From contig NZ_CAESCM010000018.1 in NCBI RefSeq assembly GCF_903166585.1, positions 42,641 through 106,640 of the forward strand: a stretch of DNA of 64,000 nt, in the 5' to 3' direction. Source of the DNA: Pedobacter ghigonis. GTDB taxonomy: Bacteria; Bacteroidota; Bacteroidia; Sphingobacteriales; Sphingobacteriaceae. The position numbers and the translations under genes were made by a program. The notes under the pieces are model-generated. The model was not told the DNA's origin, made no database searches, and saw only the letters and a program-made list of their open reading frames with translations. This document shows positions 1 through 8,368 of this stretch, piece by piece (positions within the stretch are counted from its first letter, which is position 1; the number at the start of each line of letters is the position of its first letter).

Positions 1-66
1 AATTTTGATAATGGCCATAAAAATAAGAAGCAACCAAACCTTTAGCGGAAACCTGGCCTGCTTCAT
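1..66 (-). CDS. N-terminus of a membrane protein (partial, runs off the window)
   Basis: An ATG on the minus strand (complement of 64-66) opens a frame with no stop to the window edge. It encodes 22 residues beginning MKQARFPLKVWLLLIF, a basic start followed by a hydrophobic stretch that looks like a first membrane helix. The start overlaps the stop of the upstream PAP2 gene by 4 bases (ATGA), a sign of translational coupling. PAP2 phosphatases of this type often sit beside polyprenyl-phosphate-dependent glycosyltransferases of the ArnT/GT39 kind, so that is a guess for this protein. The visible part is too short to assign a family. Confidence 0.6.
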   Translation of the reverse strand, partial: MKQARFPLKVWLLLIFMAIIKI

Positions 67-737
67 GGGGTACTCGTTTCAAGTGCTCTTAACCTCTTTA
101 GTCGTTTGATGGCTTTGGCCGGTCGGAAAAGCTTTTGTACATAAACCTGGTTGAAAGCCAGTAGTGCGCCAAATAATCCTATGATTGCACCAAAGAGTAC
201 ATCAAGCAGGAAGTGTTGCGCGAGGTAAATACGCGAGTAACCAATTGCTGTGGCCAGCACAAGGCAGGGGAGAGAAATCTTTAATTTTTTATGCACAAGC
301 ACCAATACTGTTGCCAGCGCAAAGGCCGAAGTTGTATGGCCTGAAGGAAAGGAGTGATGATCGTGAAGGTTGATACCGCTTACGAAATTGATATAATCGA
401 GGTGCATTTGTTCCAGGTACAATCTCGGCCGCGGCTGGTCAAATAATTTTTTAACAGTTTGTGCCAGCAGGCTCGAATAAGCATAGGCAAGCAGTACGGT
501 TATCGCTTTTTTACGTTTTTTCAGTATCAAGAGCACAATACCCAGTAAAATGCACAACAATCCATCACCGAGATTGGTTAACAAACTGAAAAATGCGTCT
601 AAAAACGGACTGTGATAACTGTTCAGCATAAAAAAGCAGTCGGTTTTGCTTAGGGAGTAGCAAACTATGCCCGCCAATAGTAAGATTAGGCTAAGGCCGG
701 TAAAATATAAAGGTAACCGCTTAATCCGCTTGATCAT
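63..737 (-). CDS. PAP2-family membrane phosphatase
   Basis: A 224-aa integral membrane phosphatase. The three PAP2 signature blocks are visible: KKLFDQPRP (K-x6-RP) near residue 92, PSGH near 131, and SRIYLAQHFLLD (S-R-x5-H-x3-D) near 169-180, supplying the catalytic His pair and Asp. Several hydrophobic segments surround them, as expected for a six-helix enzyme acting on lipid phosphates such as undecaprenyl diphosphate or lipid A. The last codons overlap the start of the next minus-strand gene (ATGA), so the two are probably one transcript. Family assignment is firm; the exact lipid substrate cannot be read from the sequence. Confidence 0.9.
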   Translation of the reverse strand: MIKRIKRLPLYFTGLSLILLLAGIVCYSLSKTDCFFMLNSYHSPFLDAFFSLLTNLGDGLLCILLGIVLLILKKRKKAITVLLAYAYSSLLAQTVKKLFDQPRPRLYLEQMHLDYINFVSGINLHDHHSFPSGHTTSAFALATVLVLVHKKLKISLPCLVLATAIGYSRIYLAQHFLLDVLFGAIIGLFGALLAFNQVYVQKLFRPAKAIKRLKRLRALETSTP

Positions 738-853
738 CTGTTGAAGGTTTTAGGCAAAATTACCTTACATAGTTAATCACAACGTTAAGGAAGCGTCATG
801 TTATTGTCATGCGAAATTTATCGAGTAGTTAAAACTCCTTATTCGTAAAATTA

Positions 854-892
854 AAAAAGTCATCTCCGGGTTAACCCAAAGGATGACTTTTT
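854..892 (-). terminator. Rho-independent terminator behind the sulfatase gene
   Basis: Inverted repeat AAAAAGTCATC / GATGACTTTTT around a 17-nt loop, ending in a T run when read on the minus strand. It lies just after the sulfatase stop and separates that gene from the PAP2 gene. The A/T tracts are symmetrical, so it could stop transcription in either direction. Confidence 0.8.
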
Positions 893-915
893 GATAAAAA
901 TAATACTAATTCATA

Positions 916-2463
916 TTAATGCGGTGCTGCCAGTAGCGGTGTAGCAAGGATCTTTCTGGCTTCGGTATCTTCGTATTTATCAATTTGCTTTTTCAGTTGC
1001 CCCATCAAATCGGCAGTAAGCTTTTCATATCCTTTCTTTCCGAAGATGTTGGTGTTTTCGTTCGGATCTGTTTGCAAATCGTACAACTCCCAGCTGTTTA
1101 CCCGTGTGTAAAAGCGGATAAGTTTATACCTTTTGGTTTTGATACCAAAGTGTGGCGATACCGAATGTTCACCATTTTCGTAATAGTGATAATAAATGGC
1201 ATCGCGTCCTTTAGTTTTTTTTCCGCTCAGCAGTGGTAAAAACGATTCGCCCTGAATATCTTTCGGAATAGTTACTCCGGCAGCTTCGAGTATGGTAGGG
1301 GCAATGTCCATATTCAATACATAATCGTTTGATTTGGTCCCGGGTTTAACCACGCCCGGGTAACGCATCACCATAGGCGTTCTAAACGATTCTTCGTAAA
1401 TCCAGCGCTTATCGAACCAACCATGCTCGCCAAGGTAAAAGCCCTGATCTGAGAGGTAAATTACAATGGTATTTTTAGTCAGATTGTGCTTATCGAGGTA
1501 ATCAAGCGCGCGACCAATGTTTCTGTCGAGCGAGGCTGCCGTACTCAAATAATCGCGCATGTAGTGCTGGTATTTCCATTCGGTTAAGGCTTTGCCTGAT
1601 AAATTACGCGCTTTTAAATCAGCATCGATGGGTTTGTAATAAGCATCAAATTTAGCCCGTTGATCGGCATTCATCCGGTCAACCGATGGTTCACGTCCGT
1701 TTTTGCTATACGATAACATTTTCAGGTCGTAGCTCATTTGCATGGTTTTACTGATGCTCATATCCTGTATTTTGGCTGCTTCGCGATTGGTATAGTCATC
1801 GTAAAAATTGGCCGGCAAAGGAAAATTAACTTTATCGTACATGCCCATATCGCAGGTATCGGGTATCCAGGTGCGGTGGGTGGCTTTATGGCCTACAACC
1901 AAACAGAAAGGCTTGCTTTGGTCTCTGTCATCTAAATATTTCTCTACCTGATCTTCGATCACATTACTGGCGTAACCTGTGATGTGTTCTGTTTTTCCAT
2001 CCATTCCGATAAAATCAGGATTGTAGTATTGACCTTGTCCGGGTAGGATTTTGTAGTAGTCAAACCCTTGTGGGGTACTTTCGAGGTGCCATTTACCAAT
2101 CCATCCGGTTTGATAACCTGCGGCCTGCAGGTCCTTTACAAATTCATTCTGGCTCCCGTCAAATTTATAGTTTACATTGTCTCTGAAGCCATTTTTATGA
2201 CTGTACTTTCCGGTTAATATTACTGCTCTGCTTGGGCCACAAATAGAATTGGTTACATAAGCCTTGTTAAAAACAGCACCTTCTTTAGCTATTCGATCAA
2301 TATTGGGTGTTTTGGCAATTTTGGCACCGTATGCACCTATGGCCTGGTAGGCATGATCGTCTGATATAATAATCAGAATGTTGGGCTTTTGCTGGGCCAC
2401 ACTAATATTTAGCTGCAAAACCATAAAGCATAACATACAAAAGATGCGGATAAGTTTTTTCAT
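916..2463 (-). CDS. Exported sulfatase (family S1, formylglycine type)
   Basis: A 515-aa sulfatase counted from the ATG at 2463. That start gives a clean signal peptide (MKKLIRIFCMLCF...VAQQ); an upstream in-frame ATG at 2526 would add 21 residues without signal-peptide character. The metal-binding Asp pair is in IIISDDH (residues 35-36), and C-G-P-S-R at residues 75-79 is the C-x-P-S-R motif whose Cys becomes formylglycine. YLSDQGFYLGEHGWFDKR carries further family S1 active-site positions. It is divergently arranged with a GH88/105-type hydrolase, so a role in stripping sulfate from a uronic-acid polysaccharide is likely. Sequence reading alone does not separate a GlcNAc-6-sulfatase from other S1 subfamilies. 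Confidence 0.88.
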   Translation of the reverse strand: MKKLIRIFCMLCFMVLQLNISVAQQKPNILIIISDDHAYQAIGAYGAKIAKTPNIDRIAKEGAVFNKAYVTNSICGPSRAVILTGKYSHKNGFRDNVNYKFDGSQNEFVKDLQAAGYQTGWIGKWHLESTPQGFDYYKILPGQGQYYNPDFIGMDGKTEHITGYASNVIEDQVEKYLDDRDQSKPFCLVVGHKATHRTWIPDTCDMGMYDKVNFPLPANFYDDYTNREAAKIQDMSISKTMQMSYDLKMLSYSKNGREPSVDRMNADQRAKFDAYYKPIDADLKARNLSGKALTEWKYQHYMRDYLSTAASLDRNIGRALDYLDKHNLTKNTIVIYLSDQGFYLGEHGWFDKRWIYEESFRTPMVMRYPGVVKPGTKSNDYVLNMDIAPTILEAAGVTIPKDIQGESFLPLLSGKKTKGRDAIYYHYYENGEHSVSPHFGIKTKRYKLIRFYTRVNSWELYDLQTDPNENTNIFGKKGYEKLTADLMGQLKKQIDKYEDTEARKILATPLLAAPH

Positions 2464-2617
2464 TTTTTGGTTAGTAGAAATTTTGGTTTGAAGTGTTAAA
2501 GTTAATACTTGTTCAAAGGTATTCAACCGCTTATCTAAATTGATACACGATTAAAAAGGGGGCAATTAAGGCTATAACGCATAGTTTTTTATGCTTAATA
2601 TCTTCCACGGGCTTAAA

Positions 2618-2629
2618 CAAACGTTTGTG
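2618..2629. promoter_or_regulatory. CG-centred 12-bp palindrome between divergent genes
   Basis: ACAAACGTTTGT is a perfect palindrome in the spacer between the divergent sulfatase and GH105-type genes. CG-centred palindromes of this length are typical of LacI-family operators, so it may be a shared operator. No cognate regulator gene lies in the window. Confidence 0.35.
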
Positions 2630-2735
2630 CAGGTTTTGTTTATCCGGGTAAATAAATTACTTCATATTTTAGAAGAAACATAGCCAATAACTTTTTTAGC
2701 AACAACAAAACCCAATATATTCAATAACACAATTT

Positions 2736-3851
2736 ATGCGTAAAATTTTATTCCTGTTCCTTTGTAGCTTCGTAGTTTCGGTTCAGGCACAATCGTTAAG
2801 ACCTGATAGTATTTTTGGCCAGATGAAAAAAGTAGCCGACTGGCAATGGAAGACTTTAGAAACAGATGGCTGGAAAAACCCTAAAAAAGACTGGACCTCG
2901 GGAGCCATGTACACCGGTATGATGGCATTTGCGAAGCTGGCTAATACCGATATCTACTACCAGAAACTGATTCAGGTTGGCGAAGATAATAAATGGAAAA
3001 TCGGCCACTACCGCCATTTTGCCGATGATTATTGTGTTGGACAACTCTATTCGGAACTGTATAGCATTTACAAGCGACCAGAATATATTGCCGATTTTAA
3101 AAGTCTGGCCGATTCTGTAGTTATATTGCCTCATACCGAATCGTTAGAATGGAAAAAGAGCATTCAATTAAGGGAATGGGCCTGGTGCGATGCTTTGTTT
3201 ATGGGCCCTCCGGCACTGGCTTATTTAACTCAGGCTACGGGCGACGCGAAATATCTGGATAAAGCATCCGAATTGTGGTGGAAAACAACCGCTTATTTAT
3301 ATGATAAGGATGAGCATTTGTTCTACCGCGATAGCCGTTATTTCGATAAAAAGGAAAAGAACGGTGCGAAAGTATTCTGGGGACGTGGAAACGGTTGGGT
3401 AATTGCCGGATTGGTGAGGGTGCTTGCTCACATGCCGCAAAGTCATCCGGATTATAAGCCTTTTGTAAAGCTGTATAAAGACATGTCGCGCCGCTTAGCA
3501 AAGCTGCAACAGTCAGATGGTACCTGGCATGCCAGCTTGTTAGACCCCGAAAGCTACCCAAGTAAAGAAACGAGCGGAACAGGTTTTATTACCTATGCTA
3601 TAGCCTGGGGGGTAAACAGTAACCTGTTACCTTATAGAAAATATGAAAGTACATTAAGTAAAGCCTGGGCTGCACTCAGTACCTCGGTACACGCTGATGG
3701 CAAGTTGGGTTATGTACAGGCGCAGGGCGCAGCGCCTGATAAGGTTGGTTATGACGATACCGACGTGTATGGTGTGGGCGCTTTTCTGTTAGCCGGAACA
3801 GAGCTTTTTAAACTGAAAACAGGCCAGGGAAGCAAAGGTTTTATTAAATAA
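2736..3851 (+). CDS. Glycoside hydrolase family 88/105 (unsaturated uronyl hydrolase-like)
   Basis: A 371-aa exported protein with signal peptide MRKILFLFLCSFVVSVQAQ. It has the features of the GH88/GH105 (alpha/alpha)6-barrel enzymes: the FADDYCVGQ block (Asp 97/98) and the WAWCDALFMGPP block (Asp 152) match the two conserved acidic positions, and GRGNGWVIAGLVRVL and SGTGFITYAIAWGVN are further family segments. These enzymes hydrate and cleave the terminal unsaturated uronic acid left by polysaccharide lyases. With the neighbouring sulfatase, the substrate is probably a sulfated or pectin-like uronate oligosaccharide, but no lyase is present. GH105 (YteR-like) fits slightly better than GH88. 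Confidence 0.85.
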   Translation: MRKILFLFLCSFVVSVQAQSLRPDSIFGQMKKVADWQWKTLETDGWKNPKKDWTSGAMYTGMMAFAKLANTDIYYQKLIQVGEDNKWKIGHYRHFADDYCVGQLYSELYSIYKRPEYIADFKSLADSVVILPHTESLEWKKSIQLREWAWCDALFMGPPALAYLTQATGDAKYLDKASELWWKTTAYLYDKDEHLFYRDSRYFDKKEKNGAKVFWGRGNGWVIAGLVRVLAHMPQSHPDYKPFVKLYKDMSRRLAKLQQSDGTWHASLLDPESYPSKETSGTGFITYAIAWGVNSNLLPYRKYESTLSKAWAALSTSVHADGKLGYVQAQGAAPDKVGYDDTDVYGVGAFLLAGTELFKLKTGQGSKGFIK

Positions 3852-3917
3852 GTCAGTAATACAACAAGAGCGGTTAACCATAAGCGATTAACTAAGCTCT
3901 GATCCATAACTCAATAA

Positions 3918-3949
3918 AGCCAGGGTAGGCTTACCCTGGCTATTTTTTT
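3918..3949 (+). terminator. Rho-independent terminator after the GH105-type gene
   Basis: AGCCAGGGTA / TACCCTGGCT stem with a very short loop, followed by a run of T (3943-3949). The remaining ~220 bp before the kynureninase gene are AT-rich and hold no ORF; the promoter for the kynurenine pair should lie there but no clear TAnnTTTG box stands out. Confidence 0.85.
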
Positions 3950-4171
3950 GCCCTTGCTTTTAAATATTTGCTACAATAATTTTTTTGCGGTACATTAGCT
4001 GCCGTATTCATGGTAAATATTCTTAAAAATATCATCAATAGACCTTCTTAATCAGGCCCTCGCCTGAAAGACTGCCTGATGTGCAGTTTATTTTAATTAT
4101 TTTTATTTCAACACGTGCTGCCGGTAGATTTCTAGCTATCGTTTAGTTTCATTATACGTAATTTTAAAAAC

Positions 4172-5458
4172 ATGATTTTTGAAAATAGTTTGGCATTTGC
4201 CCAAAGTATGGATCAGCAAGATCCGTTAAGCCATTTGCGCGAGGAGTTTTTCTTCCCTCAGCAAAATGGAGAGCCGTTTATTTATTTATGCGGAAATTCT
4301 CTTGGGCTTCAGCCTAAAACAGCAAAAAGATATATCGATCAACAATTGGTTAACTGGCAAAATCTTGCCGTTGAGGGTTGGTTTGAAGGCGATACACCAT
4401 GGATGTTTTTCCATAAGGCCCTGAAAGAACTCATGGCACCTATTGTTGGGGCGAGTAGTCAGGAGGTTTCGCCAATGAATACTTTAACCGTTAACCTGCA
4501 CCTGTTGATGGTGAGTTTTTACAAGCCAAAAGGCAAAAGGTTTAAGATTATTATGGAGGCCGGAGCCTTTCCATCCGATCAGTATGCTATCGAAAGTCAG
4601 GTTCGGTTTCATGGTTACAATCCAAAAGAAGCCATTATCGAAGTGAGCCCGAGAGCCGGCGAATATACTTTGAGAACCGCAGATATTTTAGCTCAAATTG
4701 CCGAAAATGCTGATGAAATTGCGCTGGTACTGTTTGGCGGCATCAATTACTTTACCGGCCAATGGTACGATATGCCTGCCATTACCAAAGCTGGTCATGA
4801 GGCAGGCGCAATAGTTGGCTTTGATCTGGCCCATGCTGCCGGCAACGTACCCTTGCAATTGCACGATTGGGACATTGATTTTGCCTGCTGGTGCTCGTAC
4901 AAATATCAAAACTCAGGCCCGGGAGGGATTAGCGGTATCTTTGTTCACGAAAAGCACTTTAGCGATACCAGTCTGGATCGTTTTGCCGGTTGGTGGGGCT
5001 ATCAGGAACAGGAAAGGTTTAAAATGACCAAAGGTTTTGTACCCGAGGTAGGAGCGGATGGCTGGCAGGTAAGTTGCACACAGGTAATACCGATGGCCTT
5101 ATATTATGCGTCATTGCAGATTTTTGATAAGGCAGGGTTTATTCAGCCATTAAGGGAAAAGAGCAAGCAACTAACGGCTTACCTGAGCTACATCATTAAA
5201 GAGATAAACGGACTATTGGGCGAAGAACAATACCAGATCATTACCCCCGAAACCGAAGACGATCGTGGTGCCCAGTTGTCGATTATTGCCAAACACAATC
5301 CCAAAGCAATATTCAAGGCATTAATGGAACACAATATTCTGGGCGACTGGCGCGAACCTAATGTGATTCGCCTGAGCCCGGTTCCGCTTTACAATAGTTT
5401 TGAAGATATCTTTAAAACAGGCTCGGTGCTGTTAAAGATCAGTAAAGAGCTGATTTGA
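4172..5458 (+). CDS. kynU: Kynureninase
   Basis: A 428-aa PLP enzyme that cleaves kynurenine (or 3-hydroxykynurenine) to anthranilate (or 3-hydroxyanthranilate) and alanine. Visible family features are YLCGNSLGLQP near residue 48, the NTLTVNLHLLM segment, GFDLAHAAGN with the PLP-interacting Asp, and CWCSYKYQNSGPGG, which holds the Schiff-base Lys. Length matches bacterial kynureninases. The tryptophan 2,3-dioxygenase gene follows after 36 bp, giving two steps of the oxidative tryptophan pathway. The formamidase and kynurenine monooxygenase are not in the window. Confidence 0.95.
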   Translation: MIFENSLAFAQSMDQQDPLSHLREEFFFPQQNGEPFIYLCGNSLGLQPKTAKRYIDQQLVNWQNLAVEGWFEGDTPWMFFHKALKELMAPIVGASSQEVSPMNTLTVNLHLLMVSFYKPKGKRFKIIMEAGAFPSDQYAIESQVRFHGYNPKEAIIEVSPRAGEYTLRTADILAQIAENADEIALVLFGGINYFTGQWYDMPAITKAGHEAGAIVGFDLAHAAGNVPLQLHDWDIDFACWCSYKYQNSGPGGISGIFVHEKHFSDTSLDRFAGWWGYQEQERFKMTKGFVPEVGADGWQVSCTQVIPMALYYASLQIFDKAGFIQPLREKSKQLTAYLSYIIKEINGLLGEEQYQIITPETEDDRGAQLSIIAKHNPKAIFKALMEHNILGDWREPNVIRLSPVPLYNSFEDIFKTGSVLLKISKELI

Positions 5459-5494
5459 TTTACGCCAAATTATTGATCACAAACAAACATAAGA

Positions 5495-6463
5495 ATGGAA
5501 CTTACTCCTGAAATTACCGAACGCCTTCGAAAGCTGGAGGAAAAATATACTGCAATGGGCCAGGATATGGGCTCATACCTGGATGGCTTGCTTTACGCCG
5601 ATTTTTTAACTTATTGGGATTATATTCATCTGGATACTTTACTAAGTCTGCAAAATCCTAAAACACCGTTCCCTGATGAGGAAATCTTCATCATGTATCA
5701 CCAGATTACGGAACTGTACTTTAAACTAACGCTCCACGAATGCAGGCAAATAGCCGAACATCAGGAGCTTACAGCTGCATTTTTTACCACCAGGGTGAAA
5801 AGGATCAATGCTTATTTTAATGCCTTAACCACTTCTTTTGAAGTAATGGTTGATGGGATGGACAAAGAGCAATTCCTGAAATTCAGGATGTCGCTATTGC
5901 CGGCAAGCGGTTTCCAGTCGGGCCAGTACCGGATGATTGAAATCTGTGCTACCGATTTTAACCGTCTGGTTGATAAAAGCAAACGTGCAGAACTGGCCAA
6001 TGCAAGTATTGAGGAACAATTTGAACACATTTACTGGAAATTTGGTGCTACTGAACTGGCTTCGGGAAAACAAACTTTAACCCTGAAACAATTCATTAAA
6101 AAATACGCCGGCCAGTTTTTACAGTTGGCTAAAGAAAGGGTTCAAACCAATTTTTCGGCACTTTATTTACAATTGCAGGCCAAAGGTGAAGATGTATCGG
6201 CGCTGGCCGAAGAGCTGAGGAAGTTAGATTTATATGTAAATGTAGAGTGGCCGCTTTCGCATTACAAATCGGCAGTGCGCTACCTAGAGAAAGATCCGGT
6301 TGATGTAGCGGCTACCGGTGGTACCAACTGGCAGAAATATTTGCCTCCGCGCTTTCAAAAAAGGATTTTCTATCCCTTTTTGTGGACTGAAGATCAAATG
6401 GAAGAATGGGGGAAAGGCTGGGTATTGGATGTATTAAAAAGCCACCGCAAAGAAAAACCATAA
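5495..6463 (+). CDS. kynA: Tryptophan 2,3-dioxygenase
   Basis: A 322-aa heme dioxygenase that opens the indole ring of L-tryptophan to N-formylkynurenine. The segment MYHQITELYFKLTLHE (His 69) corresponds to the conserved active-site His/Glu region. SGFQSGQYRMIE matches the conserved FQS-Q-R substrate-carboxylate motif, and ATGGTNWQKYLPP resembles the conserved C-terminal GTGGS-type loop. It is somewhat longer than the classic ~280-aa bacterial enzyme. It sits directly behind kynureninase, most likely co-transcribed, and a terminator follows. Confidence 0.93.
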   Translation: MELTPEITERLRKLEEKYTAMGQDMGSYLDGLLYADFLTYWDYIHLDTLLSLQNPKTPFPDEEIFIMYHQITELYFKLTLHECRQIAEHQELTAAFFTTRVKRINAYFNALTTSFEVMVDGMDKEQFLKFRMSLLPASGFQSGQYRMIEICATDFNRLVDKSKRAELANASIEEQFEHIYWKFGATELASGKQTLTLKQFIKKYAGQFLQLAKERVQTNFSALYLQLQAKGEDVSALAEELRKLDLYVNVEWPLSHYKSAVRYLEKDPVDVAATGGTNWQKYLPPRFQKRIFYPFLWTEDQMEEWGKGWVLDVLKSHRKEKP

Positions 6464-6476
6464 TTTTAAAATGGAT

Positions 6477-6510
6477 AAAAGCTGTCTCAAAATATAGAGG
6501 TAGCTTTTTT
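6477..6510 (+). terminator. Terminator after the kynurenine genes
   Basis: AAAGCTGTCTC / GAGGTAGCTTT hairpin, with two G-T wobble pairs in mid-stem, followed by six T. It closes the two-gene tryptophan-degradation unit. Confidence 0.75.
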
Positions 6511-6691
6511 GCTTTAATAGAATCCGCATATCTTCTTAAAGCAGGGGTCTGGTTTATCCTGCCAACTGTCTAGCTCACCTTTGAATTTGTCTGGTTCAGT
6601 ACATTATTGCTGTTTTTTGCCTGTTAAAGCCACTAGTTTTGCTATACAATCACAAGAAAAGAATAAATCAACCATTAAAACCAATAAAATC

Positions 6692-7735
6692 ATGAACAGA
6701 TTATCAATTAAAAAACAGACAGGTCTTTGGGGTAAAATAACAGTATATTTTGTTGCCTTTCTGCTAAGCGGTTTGGGTGTTGCACAGGCTGCTGAAGTTA
6801 ATTTAACCGACAGCAATATTTTAACCAGCAAACCTTTGGTGGCACAAAAACACGTAAAGGCGGGCGTACTGAATGTTGGTTATGCCGAAGCAGGTCCGGG
6901 TGACGGGGAAACGGGTATTTTGCTTCATGGCTGGCCTTACGATATAGACAGTTATAGTGAAGTAACGCACCTTCTTGCGGCAAAAGGCTACCATGTATTC
7001 GTTCCCTACTTAAGGGGCTACGGTACAACGAGGTTTCTTGATACAACTACTCCACGCAACGGGCAACAATCGGCAGTTGCGGTAGATATTGTGGCCTTTA
7101 TGGATGGTTTGAAAATTAAAAAAGCCATATTGGGTGGTTACGACTGGGGGGCTCGTACCGCCGATATTATTGCAGCCATCTGGCCTGAACGTGTTAAAGG
7201 ATTGGTTTCGGTAAGTGGTTATTTAATTGGTAGCCAGGCTGGAAATGTGGCTCCTTTGCCACCAAAAGCTGAGCTGGCCTGGTGGTATCAATTCTATTTT
7301 GCAACGGCGCGCGGTGCAGCGGGTTATGCCGCCAATACCAAAGCCTTTAACAAACAAATCTGGCAGCTGGCCTCACCAAAATGGAACTTTAGCGATGCAA
7401 CCTACGAGGAATCGGCAAAAGGCTTCGATAATCCTGACCACGTACAGGTGGTGATCGATAACTACCGCTGGCGATTGGGCTTAAGCAAAGGAGAAACTAA
7501 ATACGATGCACTTGAAAAGAAACTGGCTGCTTCACCTGCTATTTCGGTACCAACAGTAACCCTTGAGGGTGATGCCAACGGGGCACCGCATCCCGATCCT
7601 GCACAATACGCCAGTAAATTTACCGGTAAATATGTACACCATACCATTAGCGGTGGCATTGGTCATGTGCTGCCTCAGGAGGCTCCACAAGCTTTTGCCG
7701 ATGCTATTATTGAGGTTACAAATCTGGCCCGCTAA
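6692..7735 (+). CDS. Exported alpha/beta hydrolase with Asp nucleophile (epoxide hydrolase/dehalogenase-like)
   Basis: A 347-aa protein from the ATG at 6692; the frame extends upstream only to a TTG without signal-peptide character. It begins with a basic stretch and hydrophobic segment (residues ~15-33), so it is probably exported. The oxyanion motif LLHGWPYD (78-84) and the nucleophile elbow GGYDWGART (Asp 151) place it in the epoxide hydrolase/haloalkane dehalogenase branch, where Asp replaces the usual Ser. GGIGHVLPQE near the C-terminus carries the catalytic His. The true substrate cannot be inferred. The gene converges with a TetR regulator 18 bp away. Confidence 0.82.
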   Translation: MNRLSIKKQTGLWGKITVYFVAFLLSGLGVAQAAEVNLTDSNILTSKPLVAQKHVKAGVLNVGYAEAGPGDGETGILLHGWPYDIDSYSEVTHLLAAKGYHVFVPYLRGYGTTRFLDTTTPRNGQQSAVAVDIVAFMDGLKIKKAILGGYDWGARTADIIAAIWPERVKGLVSVSGYLIGSQAGNVAPLPPKAELAWWYQFYFATARGAAGYAANTKAFNKQIWQLASPKWNFSDATYEESAKGFDNPDHVQVVIDNYRWRLGLSKGETKYDALEKKLAASPAISVPTVTLEGDANGAPHPDPAQYASKFTGKYVHHTISGGIGHVLPQEAPQAFADAIIEVTNLAR

Positions 7736-7753
7736 GCATTTCTTCATCTTTGA

Positions 7754-8350
7754 TTATCCGCGATGTATAAAAATAAGGTCCATAATCATTGTTTTACGGG
7801 AAGTAATGAGTTCATCAAAAGCATTATCGGTGAGTTGAAATAACTGCTTGTACAAAGGGGCCATGATCAGGGGATACGATAATAATGAAAAAAGGTTCAT
7901 CAGGAATTGGTAGGGAGGCATCGTTTTAACATGGCCCGAATCCATTTCCTGTTGCACTTCGTTTAAAAAGTTTTTAACAGGACCTGAATCGATATTTCCA
8001 ACCAATTGCTTGCCCAGCGTGTTGATTTCGGTTACCAGGAAAGTTTCCTGATAGGGGAAAGCCATCATATCCTTTAAAAATACTTCGATTAGAAATTCGA
8101 CCTTTTGCCTGAATGGTTTGGTCGAGGTCATACATTCGTTGAGGCGCTCGCTTAGCCCTTGCATAGCTTCCTGAAAAACAGCTGCTATGAGTAAATCCCT
8201 CGAGCGGAAATAGTAATGCAATGCGGTACGGTTTACTCCGGCTGCATCGGCAATTTCCTGCGTGGTAGCATGCAATTTACCTTCGGCAAAAATAAGCCTT
8301 TTGGCAGTGTCCTTAATCAGTTGTTCGGTTCCGGTATTTTTAAGTGGCAT
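7754..8350 (-). CDS. TetR-family transcriptional regulator
   Basis: A 198-aa repressor-type protein. The N-terminal helix-turn-helix is clear: TTQEIADAAGVNRTALHYYFRSRDLL (residues ~29-54), the standard TetR layout with YYF in the recognition region. The C-terminal ~130 residues form an unassigned ligand/dimer domain. It lies 18 bp downstream of the ABC-F gene on the same strand, so the two are probably co-transcribed and the regulator may control them. The convergent hydrolase gene ends 18 bp from its stop. Confidence 0.9.
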   Translation of the reverse strand: MPLKNTGTEQLIKDTAKRLIFAEGKLHATTQEIADAAGVNRTALHYYFRSRDLLIAAVFQEAMQGLSERLNECMTSTKPFRQKVEFLIEVFLKDMMAFPYQETFLVTEINTLGKQLVGNIDSGPVKNFLNEVQQEMDSGHVKTMPPYQFLMNLFSLLSYPLIMAPLYKQLFQLTDNAFDELITSRKTMIMDLIFIHRG

Positions 8351-8368
8351 GTTATCGTTTAATCGCTT

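Noticed and set aside
6581..6691. 37-codon N-terminal extension of the alpha/beta hydrolase from a TTG
   Set aside because: The extension lacks signal-peptide character, whereas the ATG at 6692 begins a proper basic-hydrophobic export signal.
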